Assembly (NCBI GenBank): GCA_903875045.1
Contig: CAIQUS010000069.1
Location: 41,799 to 105,798, forward strand
Source of the DNA: an uncultured Bacteroidales bacterium
GTDB taxonomy: Bacteria; Bacteroidota; Bacteroidia; Bacteroidales; FEN-979
Direction: 5' to 3'
DNA: 64,000 bases
How positions within the stretch are numbered: the first letter of the stretch is position 1; each line of letters begins with the position of its first letter. The notes under the pieces were generated by a model. The model was given only the letters and a program-made list of their open reading frames with translations. It did not search any database and was not told the origin of the DNA. The position numbers and the translations under genes are program-made. Below are positions 17,124-25,753 of this stretch, piece by piece.

Positions 17124-18065
17124 CTATTTTTGCTGTAATTGGATTGACTGACTGAACACCCATCCCCGTATAAAAGTGGGAATCTTGTCGATGTCATAAA
17201 GGATAGATGCTGATGGGGATACATCAGGAGAAATCTCTACAAAAAACCAATCACTTCCTTTCCCGTTAGTCTTATATGCAAGTGCATACCCACGGGCTTT
17301 GGTCCGGTATTTTGCAATGATGTTCCCAAAAGTATCAAGAACCGGGTTAAATGGTTCATTCTGCAGGGCTGATGAGGCTCTGAGCATCATTGTATCGGCT
17401 TTGGCAATGAAAGGAACCGGCACCGGATAGTACTCCGATGGCTCCTCTGTATACTGGTATGAAACGGTCTGTTTGCCTTTGACAAAAACAGGTTCACCCT
17501 TCTCCTGTTCAACCCTGTAATCGCGGGTGAAATAAAGATAATTGGCGCAACAACCCGGATCCCCTGTTTGCATCTCTACCAATTTATTCCCGGCTTTTAC
17601 GAATTTACTGATATACTGATAATCTTCAAAAATGAGTTCAAAGCTATCTGTGCGGTTTAGCCATATCCTCATTATGTCGGATTCACCGCCACTGAAACCG
17701 CTGAAGATCATGTCAGTCAAATTGTCGCCGTTGATATCGATGGGGAAGAGGCATTTTTTTAAATCCTTTACGGAAAATTGCGGAATTGAATCGTTGGAAA
17801 ATTGAGGAAACTGGCTGATATTTCGGGCAAGGAAAGATTCGATCTTTTTGGCAGCCTGTGAAACCGAAAACCGCTTAAGGTTGACCTTAGGCGGTTTCGG
17901 TATATGGATATAACGTTTCCAGTAAAATGTATCGGTGGCAGTGGTATAGTGCTTAATATCAATCTGCGCACTGCCGGTGGCGGAAAGCAAAAAGAATAAA
18001 GACAGAAAAATGAAATGGATTATTTTCGGATTAAAGCCCAAATTCTTTCCTGAGTTTATCAACAT
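17124..18065 (-). CDS. Uncharacterised exported protein overlapping the metK 3' end
   Basis: The 313-residue product (from ATG at 18,065) has a hydrophobic export segment ([20 protein letters not shown]) starting about 16 residues in, which implies either a long N-region or a later start. A TTG at 18,041 would shorten it. From ATG 18,065 the gene overlaps metK by 35 bp. Residues around 110-130 ([18 protein letters not shown]) resemble the calcium-binding DxNGDxxxD loop of FG-GAP/VCBS repeats. I do not recognise the family. It follows metK on the same strand and may be co-transcribed with it. Confidence 0.7.
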   Translation of the reverse strand: MLINSGKNLGFNPKIIHFIFLSLFFLLSATGSAQIDIKHYTTATDTFYWKRYIHIPKPPKVNLKRFSVSQAAKKIESFLARNISQFPQFSNDSIPQFSVKDLKKCLFPIDINGDNLTDMIFSGFSGGESDIMRIWLNRTDSFELIFEDYQYISKFVKAGNKLVEMQTGDPGCCANYLYFTRDYRVEQEKGEPVFVKGKQTVSYQYTEEPSEYYPVPVPFIAKADTMMLRASSALQNEPFNPVLDTFGNIIAKYRTKARGYALAYKTNGKGSDWFFVEISPDVSPSASILYDIDKIPTFIRGWVFSQSIQLQQK

Positions 18066-19374
18066 AATCAAGTTTTTCCCAGGCAAAGAAATCTACCGTT
18101 TTTGCGAAAACATCTTTGCCATTTACGTTGACCCCAATGGGTTTTGACCCCTTAACGGGATAAAAAACCTCTACTTCTTTGCTGTGAAAATCACGGCCGA
18201 AATGACCATAAGATGCGGTTGGCTGATAAATCGGGTTTTTGAGTCCGAACCTTTCAACGATGGCATAAGGGCGCATATCGAAAACTTTGTTGATTTTTTC
18301 GGCAATTGCCCCATCCTGTAATGTGTTCCCTTTTTTATCTTTCACTTTTGCAGTACCAGAAGTGTTGACATACAGGCCAACAGGTTTCGCAACGCCAATC
18401 GCATAAGCAACCTGGATCAGCACCTGGTCGGCAACCCCTGCTGCAACCATGTTTTTTGCAATGTGCCGTGCGGCATAGGCGGCAGAACGGTCAACTTTTG
18501 AAGGGTCCTTGCCGGAAAATGCTCCTCCGCCGTGAGCTCCGTGTCCGCCATAAGTGTCAACAATGATCTTGCGCCCGGTAAGTCCGGTATCACCATGGGG
18601 GCCTCCGATAACGAATTTTCCCGTAGGGTTCACATGAAGTTTGTAGTCACTCTGGAAAAGTTTCTGGATCTTTGCAGGCAAGGTTTTTTTCACCCGGGGG
18701 ATCAGAATCTTTTGAACATCATCACTGATTTTGGCTTGCATCGCCTTCTCTGCATCCTTTTCTGCTGTAGCTGTTTTATCAGTGGCCTGGATAAATTCGT
18801 CATGCTGAGTGCTAATCACAATGGTATCGATGCGCAATGGCTTGCCATGGTCATCATATTCAATGGTAACCTGTGATTTGCTGTCGGGGCGAAGATATTT
18901 CATCTGCTTGCCTTCCTTGCGGATAGCGGCAAGTTCCTGGAGGAAAATATGCGCCAGCTCTATGGACATAGGCATAAGGTTTTCCATTTCGCTGCTGGCA
19001 TAGCCGAACATCATCCCCTGGTCACCTGCACCCTGGTCTTCTTTCTTTTCGCGGACCACGCCCTGATTGATATCGGCCGATTGCTCATGAATGGTTGAAA
19101 TTACACCACATGAATCACAATCGAACCGGTATTCGGCTTTGGTATAGCCAATCTGACGGATGACGCGTCGTGCAGTTTCCTGAACATCGACCCATCCCTG
19201 CGTTCTTACTTCGCCACCACATACAACAAGTCCGGTGGTAACAAAAGTTTCACATGCTACTTTGGATTCCGGGTCCCATTTCATGAACTCATCAAGCAGG
19301 GCGTCTGAAATCTGATCGGCAACTTTATCCGGATGCCCCTCTGATACGGACTCCGATGTAAATAAATATCCCAT
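18031..19374 (-). CDS. metK: S-adenosylmethionine synthetase
   Basis: The 447-residue protein makes SAM from methionine and ATP in the cytosol. It opens with [24 protein letters not shown] (ATP-site His), has the [12 protein letters not shown] hexapeptide region, and the [25 protein letters not shown] glycine-rich and lysine segment. It is longer than E. coli MetK (384) because of an insert of about 50 residues near the middle (around residues 170-230), as in other Bacteroidota. A SAM-II-like riboswitch lies in its 5' leader, consistent with feedback by its product. A heptamer repeat sits between the riboswitch and the start codon. Confidence 0.97.
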   Translation of the reverse strand: MGYLFTSESVSEGHPDKVADQISDALLDEFMKWDPESKVACETFVTTGLVVCGGEVRTQGWVDVQETARRVIRQIGYTKAEYRFDCDSCGVISTIHEQSADINQGVVREKKEDQGAGDQGMMFGYASSEMENLMPMSIELAHIFLQELAAIRKEGKQMKYLRPDSKSQVTIEYDDHGKPLRIDTIVISTQHDEFIQATDKTATAEKDAEKAMQAKISDDVQKILIPRVKKTLPAKIQKLFQSDYKLHVNPTGKFVIGGPHGDTGLTGRKIIVDTYGGHGAHGGGAFSGKDPSKVDRSAAYAARHIAKNMVAAGVADQVLIQVAYAIGVAKPVGLYVNTSGTAKVKDKKGNTLQDGAIAEKINKVFDMRPYAIVERFGLKNPIYQPTASYGHFGRDFHSKEVEVFYPVKGSKPIGVNVNGKDVFAKTVDFFAWEKLDYVDKLRKEFGL

Positions 19375-19383
19375 AGAAAAAGA

Positions 19384-19411
19384 ATTACGATTTATGATTT
19401 ACGATTTACGA
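19384..19411. repeat. GATTTAC heptamer repeat in the metK leader
   Basis: About four 7-bp units (ATTACG, ATTTATG, ATTTACG) lie 10-37 bp upstream of the metK ATG, between it and the riboswitch. The same family is found after rpsB and coaD. Confidence 0.85.
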
Positions 19412-19452
19412 ATAAAAAATATCAGGTTGATTTGCGATTGAAGGGAGGAAAA

Positions 19453-19501
19453 CTTTTTAGCATTTTTTTCCAGTGGTTGCAATCAATCAAATCTGTCCAC
19501 T
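19453..19501 (-). ncRNA. SAM-II-like riboswitch upstream of metK
   Basis: On the minus strand the segment from 19,501 has an AGTGG/CCACT stem and the conserved-looking pieces GATTT, ATTGCAA and TGCTAAAAAG, in the order and spacing of the SAM-II aptamer, a compact SAM-binding H-type pseudoknot. The 3' GCTAAAAAG strand would pair into the loop. It ends about 78 bases before the metK start codon. SAM-II is known from Alphaproteobacteria and Bacteroidota, usually on methionine/SAM genes. The identification is by eye from remembered consensus features; a covariance-model search would settle it. Confidence 0.72.
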
Positions 19502-19511
19502 AATCAAGGCG

Positions 19512-19519
19512 CAAAATTA
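19512..19519 (-). promoter_or_regulatory. Candidate -7 element of the metK promoter
   Basis: On the minus strand TAATTTTG matches TAnnTTTG and lies just upstream of the riboswitch, so transcription would begin close to the aptamer 5' end. No clear -33 element is visible. Confidence 0.45.
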
Positions 19520-19599
19520 GTAAAAATTTTAATTTGTAAAAATGGCTGTGAATTTAAAATTGATGATTTGTCATCAGGGATATGGAAATTGTAAATTGT

Positions 19600-20574
19600 C
19601 TAATTCCTGGTCAACTCCTGGAATACCCCTTCGAGTTTTTGTTCTTCAAGTTGCAAAGAAAGAACGGTCAGTTTATGGTCAACGGCAAATTGGAAAACTG
19701 CTGCCCTGATGTCGTTGCCCGGAGCGGAAATAATATGCCAGTTAACGGACACGGGATTACCACCTTTCGAAATTCGAAATTCGAAATTCGAAATTCGATG
19801 TCCATCTTCATTTTCAGGAATGGCAACATCCAATACTCCTGGTATGTTTTTCAACAAAGCTCCCTGTACCGGCGTACTGAATTCAACCCTGATAACTGTC
19901 CCCGAGGTAATGAGATGTTGCAGGTTTTTCGTGGAATCATCAGCAACTATCCGGCCTTTGTGAATAATAACCACCCGGTTGCAGATTGCCTCGACCTCCT
20001 GCATGATATGGGTTGAAATCATCACTGTTTTGGTTTTGCCAACCTCAGTAATCAGGTTACGGATTTCAATCAATTGATTGGGATCGAGGCCTGAGGTTGG
20101 TTCATCGAGGATAAGCACTTCAGGGTTGTGGATCATTGCCTGGGCCAGGCCGACACGCTGGCGGTAGCCTTTTGAAAGTGCCCCGATCTTCTTGTGTTGT
20201 TCCGACTGAAGCCCTGTGAGTTCAATCATTTCTGCCACACGGCTGGTAATATTTCCTTTCAGTTTGTGTGTTCCGGCAATAAACACAAGGAACTCCCTGA
20301 CGTACAAATCAAGGTAAAGCGGATTGTTTTCAGGGAGGTATCCAACCTTCTTTCTCACTTCAATGGACTGTTCCAGCACATCGAAGCCGCAAACTGATGC
20401 GTCACCCGAAGTGGGGGGGATAAAGCAGGTGAGTATCTTCATGAGGGTACTTTTGCCAGCGCCATTGGGCCCGAGTAGCCCGGTAATTCCACCGGGTTTT
20501 ATTTCGAGCGATACCGAATCCAGGGCTTTCTGGGTGCCATATATTTTGGTGATGTTGGAAACAAGGATAGACAT
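19600..20574 (-). CDS. gldA: Gliding motility ABC transporter ATP-binding protein GldA
   Basis: The 324-residue ATPase has Walker A GPNGAGKST, the signature LSKGYRQRVGLAQA, Walker B VLILDEPTSGLDP and the switch His (STHIMQE). Overall sequence and length fit GldA, the ATP-binding subunit that with GldF and GldG forms an ABC transporter needed for gliding in Flavobacterium. GldFG are not in this window. A heptamer repeat inside the gene (19,766-19,798) encodes RISNFEFRIS in the low-conservation linker near residue 262. It lies in frame but is 7-bp periodic, so a unit gain or loss would shift the frame and replace the C-terminal region. Confidence 0.88.
   Translation of the reverse strand: MSILVSNITKIYGTQKALDSVSLEIKPGGITGLLGPNGAGKSTLMKILTCFIPPTSGDASVCGFDVLEQSIEVRKKVGYLPENNPLYLDLYVREFLVFIAGTHKLKGNITSRVAEMIELTGLQSEQHKKIGALSKGYRQRVGLAQAMIHNPEVLILDEPTSGLDPNQLIEIRNLITEVGKTKTVMISTHIMQEVEAICNRVVIIHKGRIVADDSTKNLQHLITSGTVIRVEFSTPVQGALLKNIPGVLDVAIPENEDGHRISNFEFRISKGGNPVSVNWHIISAPGNDIRAAVFQFAVDHKLTVLSLQLEEQKLEGVFQELTRN
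19766..19798. repeat. CGAAATT heptamer repeat inside gldA
   Basis: About 4.7 units of a 7-bp repeat (CGAAATT) lie within the gldA coding sequence. The same repeat occurs just upstream of gldA (20,611-20,635). Confidence 0.95.
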
Positions 20575-20599
20575 GAGGATACATTATTGGAAATGGCTG

Positions 20600-20607
20600 C
20601 AAAGGTA
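20600..20607 (-). promoter_or_regulatory. Candidate -7 element of the gldA promoter
   Basis: On the minus strand TACCTTTG is a strong match to TAnnTTTG, 26 bp upstream of the gldA ATG at 20,574. The region where a -33 element is expected is occupied by the heptamer repeat. Confidence 0.5.
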
Positions 20608-20610
20608 CAA

Positions 20611-20635
20611 AATTGAAATTCGAAATTCGAAATTC
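20611..20635. repeat. GAAATTC heptamer repeat upstream of gldA
   Basis: About three units of the same heptamer family as the array inside gldA. They occupy the sequence just upstream of the -7 element, where a -33 box would be expected. Confidence 0.85.
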
Positions 20636-20650
20636 ACAGCACATGCTTAA

Positions 20651-22039
20651 TCAATCATTGGCAAGCCGGATAAATCCTCTTAAATGATCCTTGATTTTTC
20701 CGGCAAGGAAATAGGGGAGATTAAGCAGATAAAACTTCTTTCCCCGGATGGTCTGGGTTTGCTGAACAGCCAGTTTCCCGGCAAAAAGCCTCACGGCATA
20801 CGGGTGTGGTGCCATATCAATAAATTGGTGCAATGACCGGAGGCGGCCTGGTTCTCCCGATTTCACAACCACCGGAATGAGCAGATCGTTGTATTGAATA
20901 ACGAAATCAACTTCCGCCGTAGATTGCGCCTTAGGCCTGATCCAGAAATTCAAAGGAATATTATCGCCGGTAACCTGACTTTCCGTTGCCAAAATTTCCT
21001 GTCCCACAACCTGCCGTGCAATCTGCCCTTCAAAAACTGCATTCATGTCATGCGATTGAAAAAGCGGTTTTTGAATACCTGAAAAATAGTTGACAAGGCC
21101 TGTGTCAAGTAGTTGTAATCTTGGGAATTTCGATGTGTCTGGAAACAGGGGCAAGCTGGCAGAAGTGACTGGAAAAACCATCCGGAGGAAGTATGCGCGA
21201 GAAAGCGAATTAAAAGCCTGACCGATTTCCCTGCTCCCTTTTTCCAGATTTCCAAAACGGTTGAAACTGATCCGGGTGGCTGCATACGGATAAGTGTTTT
21301 GAAGGACTTCCGTGGCAAGGTCACCACTTTTTGTACCCGCCGTAACATCCGGTATCATTTGAATGAATCTGCTTTCAATCTTCTCATAAATGTATTTAAG
21401 TGAGGTCAGATGGCGTTTAGCCACATATTCACTTGTGATTTCCGGCATTCCGCCTATGAGTGCATATAAATGAAAATGGTTCAGCAACCTTTCGTATGCA
21501 TAATATGGCACCGGCACTTCGAGGAGGGCCTCCAGTGCTGCGCGATCATCCATCACCGTGAGAAATTCTTCAAATGATAACGGAAACAGGTAAAATGGCT
21601 GCATTACCCCGGTTTCGGGGTTTGTAAGCATTTCCAACTCTTGTGTCAGTATCGATGAAGTCGCTGCCACCATTGGGCCTCTTGATTCCATTGCTCCGTC
21701 TTGTCGTTCGTCCACCTGTCCACCCGACCACCTGCCCACTTGTCCACTTGCCCACTTAATGGCCCCCGGGCACTTGCAAATTTCATCGAGAACAATCAAT
21801 GTTCCGCTTCCCCTGAGTTCTTTTCCTTTTAAAAAACTGATGGCTTTCAGGGTCTCTTCTGCTGAAACGTCAAAATTAAAAATCGCCCTGTCAACTGCTG
21901 TTTCCAGGTCGAGGTGGATACAATTGCTGAAATTTGAGGCAAAATCCTTCATCAGGGTCGTTTTGCCAACCCCCCTGGCTCCCAGTATGCAGAGGGGCTT
22001 TTGACGCGACAGACTTTTTGTTAGCAGGCGTTGAAACAT
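20651..22039 (-). CDS. ATP-binding protein, AAA ATPase with DUF4143 C-terminus
   Basis: The 462-residue protein has Walker A GARGVGKTT, Walker B-like LIVLDEICKCPGAIKW, and the YLFPLSFEEF motif of this ATPase family. The C-terminal part (VDFVIQYNDLLIPVVVKSGEPGRLRSLHQF, residues about 390-430) is the DUF4143 region, which looks nuclease-like. These proteins are common in mobile and defence-type regions, but no partner toxin is seen. Between Walker B and the sensor-like segment, residues about 94-112 (KWASGQVGRWSGGQVDERQD) are translated from an octamer repeat, so the ATPase core carries a foreign insertion. It lies three bases after the helicase gene on the same strand. Confidence 0.85.
   Translation of the reverse strand: MFQRLLTKSLSRQKPLCILGARGVGKTTLMKDFASNFSNCIHLDLETAVDRAIFNFDVSAEETLKAISFLKGKELRGSGTLIVLDEICKCPGAIKWASGQVGRWSGGQVDERQDGAMESRGPMVAATSSILTQELEMLTNPETGVMQPFYLFPLSFEEFLTVMDDRAALEALLEVPVPYYAYERLLNHFHLYALIGGMPEITSEYVAKRHLTSLKYIYEKIESRFIQMIPDVTAGTKSGDLATEVLQNTYPYAATRISFNRFGNLEKGSREIGQAFNSLSRAYFLRMVFPVTSASLPLFPDTSKFPRLQLLDTGLVNYFSGIQKPLFQSHDMNAVFEGQIARQVVGQEILATESQVTGDNIPLNFWIRPKAQSTAEVDFVIQYNDLLIPVVVKSGEPGRLRSLHQFIDMAPHPYAVRLFAGKLAVQQTQTIRGKKFYLLNLPYFLAGKIKDHLRGFIRLAND
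21705..21756. repeat. Octamer repeat inside the DUF4143 ATPase gene
   Basis: About six degenerate 8-bp units (CACCTGTC, CACCCGAC, CACTTGTC and similar) lie within the coding sequence, between the Walker B and sensor-like motifs. Confidence 0.85.
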
Positions 22040-22042
22040 TTT

Positions 22043-24511
22043 TTACCTTTCAAGTGATATGAGATGCTGCAATACAAATTTCAAATCAGTGTAAGTTACT
22101 TCCTCGCCCATGCCCTGCTTTATTTCGCCCAAGGTTTGTTTTGGGCTTTTATTGATATAATGCATGATTTTCTTAATTTTTTCAGCCGAAACAAACTGTT
22201 CAACGTTCAGGTCGCCACTTCCGACATAAATGGCAAGATGTCCTTCAATAGTTGAATTTGAAAAGTTTCGTTCAGCAGCAATTTCTTCAATGGTTTTACC
22301 TTCATTGAACATCGTATAGCTCAATTGAGCGGTGTTTATTCTTACCTTTTTTTCAACGACAGGAATCTCGGTTTGCTCAGGAATTATTTTATGGTCGCGG
22401 CAATACGACTTGATGATGGCGATGATGTCCTCTCCAAACTGATTGATCTTAACCTGTCCTATCCCCTTGACGGTTTTTAACGCGGTAAGCGTTACAGGCA
22501 GTTTCTTCATCAATTCCATGATTGACTTTTGAGGTAAAACCATATAGGTGGGTATGCTGCTTTCATCAGCAAGGTTGTCACGCCATTGTTTGAGTGCCGA
22601 ATAAAGTTCAGGATGGGTGATGCTTTTGGAATATGGTATGGGTGTAGTGGTTTTTTGTTTTGTTACCGGACGGAAATCAACTTCTGCATTCGAGCGCATT
22701 TTGATGTATGAAATCGTGTCAAAGCCTTTCTGACAAATTTTCATGCATGACAACTTGATGAAAACCTCTTTCTGTAATTTTTCCATTGATTCGGTTAAAA
22801 GTTTTTTAACCGTCTTGTTGTCGTTTTCAAAATGGATCTTCTCCAGAAACCCTGATAGCAGGTTATTAAGATGTGTCGAAAAATAGACCGTTCCTTTCCC
22901 TGCTCTTTCCTGTAACCCGGGGGTCTCTTCGGGAAGCATATCCGGCTGCATCAAAGCTGCCAGTTGTGGTTTGAATTTTTCGGCAATCTGAAACATTTCC
23001 GCATCACAAAGCGTTCTTTTTTCCTGCAGGTCTGTTAAAAGGGCAGGGTCTAATATTTTCGAGTGTTCCAGGATCAGTTTTAGTAAACTATCAAATCGGT
23101 ATCTGGTTAATTTCAAATCAAACAATTCGAAGAACAGATCTTTCTGGAATATGTATTTTGACTCAAAAAGTTTATCAGGACCAGGTTCATTTCGCTGGGC
23201 TTCAAGCGAATAATTCATCACCATCGAATCAGTTTTAATGCCTGACATGGAGATGGGGGTACTTAAAACGATGCCGTTAAATGTTTTGCACCTGCTCAGC
23301 GCAACATATACCTGTCCGAAGGCAAAAGCGGCATTGGCATCAATAATTACTTTTTCAAAAGTAAGTCCCTGGCTTTTGTGGATGGTGATGGCCCAGGCCA
23401 GTTTGAGCGGAAGTTGGGTGAAACTGCCCGCTACCTCCTCTTTGATTTCCTTGGTTTCGTCATTCAGTGAATATTTTACGTTTTCCCACACGACACGCCC
23501 CACGGCTATTTCGTCTTTGTCTGACGGACATTTCACATAGACATTGTCATCTGTCAGGCGGGTGATTTTCCCGATTTTTCCATTGTAATATAGTTTGTCG
23601 GGCGACAAATCATTTTTAATGAACATAACCTGTGCATGCAGTTTCAACTCAAGTTTTTCTTCCGTAGGGAAATCGTGGGGAGGGAATTCACCATCTATTT
23701 CTGCGGTAAAAAAACGGGATGCCCCTGAAAGTTCTTTTAATTTAGCCTGATTCATTTCAAACGCATTCGCATTGTGGGTGGTAAGGGTGATGTAACCTTC
23801 TTCAGTGCCGGGTTTAAACCCGGCGTTGAAACGGGAGTTCAGCGCAGTAATGGTTTCATGATCGATGTTATTGTCCCTGACTTTATTCAGCAGCGAAATA
23901 AAATAGGCATCGGACTGACGGAAGATTTCTTTTAATTCGATGGTAACAGGGTTTGTTTTTTTTAATGCCAGGCTGTCAAAAAAATATACGCTTTCGTAAT
24001 AGTGTCTTAAAATATTCCATTCCGCATCTTTAATAACCGGTGAGAGCTGATGCAAATCACCAATCATGAGAAGCTGGACACCTCCGAAAGGCTTGGAATG
24101 ATTGCGGTATTTGCGCAAAACCTCATCGACAGCATCAAGAATGTCGGCCCTGACCATACTGATTTCATCAATCACCAGCAAATCAATGCACTTGATGAGT
24201 TTAATTTTATCACGGTTGAATTTTCGCTGGAATCCTTCCGTTGGTGACCCCGGGCTTCCGGGGAATACCGATCCCGGAATGGCAGGTGCAAAACTCAATT
24301 GAAAAAAAGAATGTATGGTTACACCTCCTGCATTGATAGCTGCCACACCGGTCGGGGCGACCACCACCAATCGTTTGGGTGTTATTTTTTTCAGGTTGTG
24401 CAGGAAAGTGGTTTTACCGGTGCCGGCTTTACCTGTCAGAAAAATATTGCGGTTCGTGCATTGAACAAATTCTGTTGCCAGGTTCAATTGGTCATTTTGA
24501 CGATATTCCAT
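22043..24511 (-). CDS. Pif1/RecD-like SF1 helicase with HRDC-type and helix-turn-helix C-terminus
   Basis: The 822-residue protein has Walker A GKAGTGKTT (about residues 32-40), an APTGVAAINAGGVTIHSFFQ motif Ia, LLVIDEISMVRADILD (DEIS box), and a late LAWAITIHKSQGLTF and YVALSRC (motifs V and VI). This is the SF1B Pif1-like layout. The C-terminal third has an HRDC-like segment (about residues 625-705) and a winged or helix-turn-helix region (TIEEIAAERNFSNSTIEGHLAIYV). The arrangement is common in Bacteroidota and points to DNA unwinding in replication or repair. It starts 40 bp from a C-rich repeat cluster and is divergent from rplM. The DUF4143 ATPase follows after three bases. Confidence 0.88.
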   Translation of the reverse strand: MEYRQNDQLNLATEFVQCTNRNIFLTGKAGTGKTTFLHNLKKITPKRLVVVAPTGVAAINAGGVTIHSFFQLSFAPAIPGSVFPGSPGSPTEGFQRKFNRDKIKLIKCIDLLVIDEISMVRADILDAVDEVLRKYRNHSKPFGGVQLLMIGDLHQLSPVIKDAEWNILRHYYESVYFFDSLALKKTNPVTIELKEIFRQSDAYFISLLNKVRDNNIDHETITALNSRFNAGFKPGTEEGYITLTTHNANAFEMNQAKLKELSGASRFFTAEIDGEFPPHDFPTEEKLELKLHAQVMFIKNDLSPDKLYYNGKIGKITRLTDDNVYVKCPSDKDEIAVGRVVWENVKYSLNDETKEIKEEVAGSFTQLPLKLAWAITIHKSQGLTFEKVIIDANAAFAFGQVYVALSRCKTFNGIVLSTPISMSGIKTDSMVMNYSLEAQRNEPGPDKLFESKYIFQKDLFFELFDLKLTRYRFDSLLKLILEHSKILDPALLTDLQEKRTLCDAEMFQIAEKFKPQLAALMQPDMLPEETPGLQERAGKGTVYFSTHLNNLLSGFLEKIHFENDNKTVKKLLTESMEKLQKEVFIKLSCMKICQKGFDTISYIKMRSNAEVDFRPVTKQKTTTPIPYSKSITHPELYSALKQWRDNLADESSIPTYMVLPQKSIMELMKKLPVTLTALKTVKGIGQVKINQFGEDIIAIIKSYCRDHKIIPEQTEIPVVEKKVRINTAQLSYTMFNEGKTIEEIAAERNFSNSTIEGHLAIYVGSGDLNVEQFVSAEKIKKIMHYINKSPKQTLGEIKQGMGEEVTYTDLKFVLQHLISLER

Positions 24512-24550
24512 GGTGTTGATATTAATTTACTTCATCCCCTGTATTAATTT

Positions 24551-24705
24551 ACCTCATCCCCCAACCCCTTCTCCTGAAGGAGAAGGGGAGAGCCCTCTCC
24601 TTGAGGAGAGGGTTGGGTGAGGTGACTTGAAAGCACCTCATCCCCCAACCCCTTCTCCTGAAGGAGAAGGGGAGAGCCACCTCCTGTCAAAGGAGGTCAG
24701 GGTGA
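24551..24705. repeat. C-rich palindromic repeats, two copies
   Basis: Each copy has an inverted core (ccccttctcctgaaggagaagggg). The first copy is followed by an inverted ccctctccttgaggagaggg, and both begin cacctcatcccccaa. A related inverted tail (acctcctgtcaaaggaggt) ends the block. It is the same class of element as those at 2193 and 40,856. Confidence 0.85.
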
Positions 24706-24800
24706 GTAAAAAATGTTTTAAAATAAGCCATAAAATTACAAAATATTGTCACATAATAAGCAATAATGAAAAAAAATGCTATTTTCAACATCAAATGCTA

Positions 24801-24830
24801 TTGCAGGAAAGAAATTTGTGAATATCTTTG
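24801..24830 (+). promoter_or_regulatory. Promoter of the rplM-rpsI-rpsB operon
   Basis: TTG (24,801-24,803), 19 bp, then TATCTTTG (24,823-24,830) is a near-ideal Bacteroidota promoter. It gives a leader of about 47 bases before the rplM ATG. Confidence 0.7.
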
Positions 24831-24883
24831 CACCCCTTTTTGGAAGAAAAAGGTTCATTTATTAAAAATAATCAGGAAGAAGC

Positions 24884-25339
24884 ATGAACACGTTAAGTTA
24901 CAAGACCATAAGCGCCAACGCGGCCACCGTGACCAAAGATTGGGTGCTTATCGATGCCGAAGGTCAGGTTCTTGGCCGTTTGGCAGCCAAAGTGGCTATG
25001 TTGCTGAAAGGCAAGACCAAGACAAACTACACACCGCATGTTGATTGTGGCGACAATGTTGTCATCATCAATGCTGAAAAAATTCAGTTGACGGGCAAAA
25101 AAATGGAGGATAAAATTTACCTCAGCCATTCAGGATTTCCTGGTGGCCAGAAGGAGGTGACCCCCAGTAAATTGCTGGCCAAGAAGCCTACTGCCGTCGT
25201 TGAAAAAGCGATCAAGGGAATGCTCCCGAAGAACAGGCTGGGTCGCGATTTATTCCGCAATCTGTATGTATATGCAGGCCCGGAACATCTTCACAATGCA
25301 CAGCAACCGAAACCAATGAAATTAACCTCAATCAAGTAA
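24884..25339 (+). CDS. rplM: Ribosomal protein L13
   Basis: The 151-residue protein matches L13 throughout: [19 protein letters not shown] near the start, [18 protein letters not shown], and [31 protein letters not shown] near the end. It is an early-assembling large-subunit protein. It starts the rplM-rpsI-rpsB-tsf cluster and has one base between its stop and the rpsI start. A strong promoter precedes it. Confidence 0.98.
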   Translation: MNTLSYKTISANAATVTKDWVLIDAEGQVLGRLAAKVAMLLKGKTKTNYTPHVDCGDNVVIINAEKIQLTGKKMEDKIYLSHSGFPGGQKEVTPSKLLAKKPTAVVEKAIKGMLPKNRLGRDLFRNLYVYAGPEHLHNAQQPKPMKLTSIK

Positions 25340-25340
25340 T

Positions 25341-25727
25341 ATGGAAGTTATCAACACGCTCGGCAGAAGGAAAACTGCCGTTGCCCGAATCTATCTGAAG
25401 GAAGGCCAGGGCATCATTACCGTCAATGGCCGTGAATTCAAGAACTATTTTCCAACACCAATTCTTCAATTCAAGGTAACCGAACCATTTGAGGTGACCA
25501 ACAACCAGGGAAAATACGATGTCAAGGTAAATCTTGACGGAGGTGGTATTCGCGGACAGGCTGAAGCGCTTGCGCTTGCCATCGCACGTGCCCTTTGTGA
25601 AATCAATGAGGAACATCGTCCGCCTTTAAAAGCAAAAGGTCTTTTGATGCGCGACCCACGTATGGTTGAACGCAAAAAATTCGGACAGAAAAAAGCCCGT
25701 AAAAGATTCCAGTTTAGTAAACGTTAG
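25341..25727 (+). CDS. rpsI: Ribosomal protein S9
   Basis: The 128-residue protein begins MEVINTLGRRKTAVARIYLKEG and ends KKFGQKKARKRFQFSKR, the basic S9 tail that reaches the tRNA site of the small subunit. Between them is GGGIRGQAEALALAIARAL. Spacing to rplM is one base, so the two are translated from one transcript. Confidence 0.98.
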   Translation: MEVINTLGRRKTAVARIYLKEGQGIITVNGREFKNYFPTPILQFKVTEPFEVTNNQGKYDVKVNLDGGGIRGQAEALALAIARALCEINEEHRPPLKAKGLLMRDPRMVERKKFGQKKARKRFQFSKR

Positions 25728-25753
25728 TATTTTAGAATTCATAGAATTATTAT

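Larger units (their letters stand above)
24512..24883. other. Intergenic region: C-rich repeats and the ribosomal operon promoter
   Basis: The 372-bp gap between divergent genes contains two copies of a C-rich palindromic repeat (24,551-24,705) and a strong promoter (24,801-24,830) followed by a 53-base leader. No gene is supported. Confidence 0.8.

Noticed and set aside
20651..24511. A defence system made of the Pif1-like helicase and the DUF4143 ATPase
   Set aside because: The two genes are three bases apart, but both families are widespread and mostly unlinked, and the ATPase core is disrupted by a repeat. Nothing else in the neighbourhood suggests defence.
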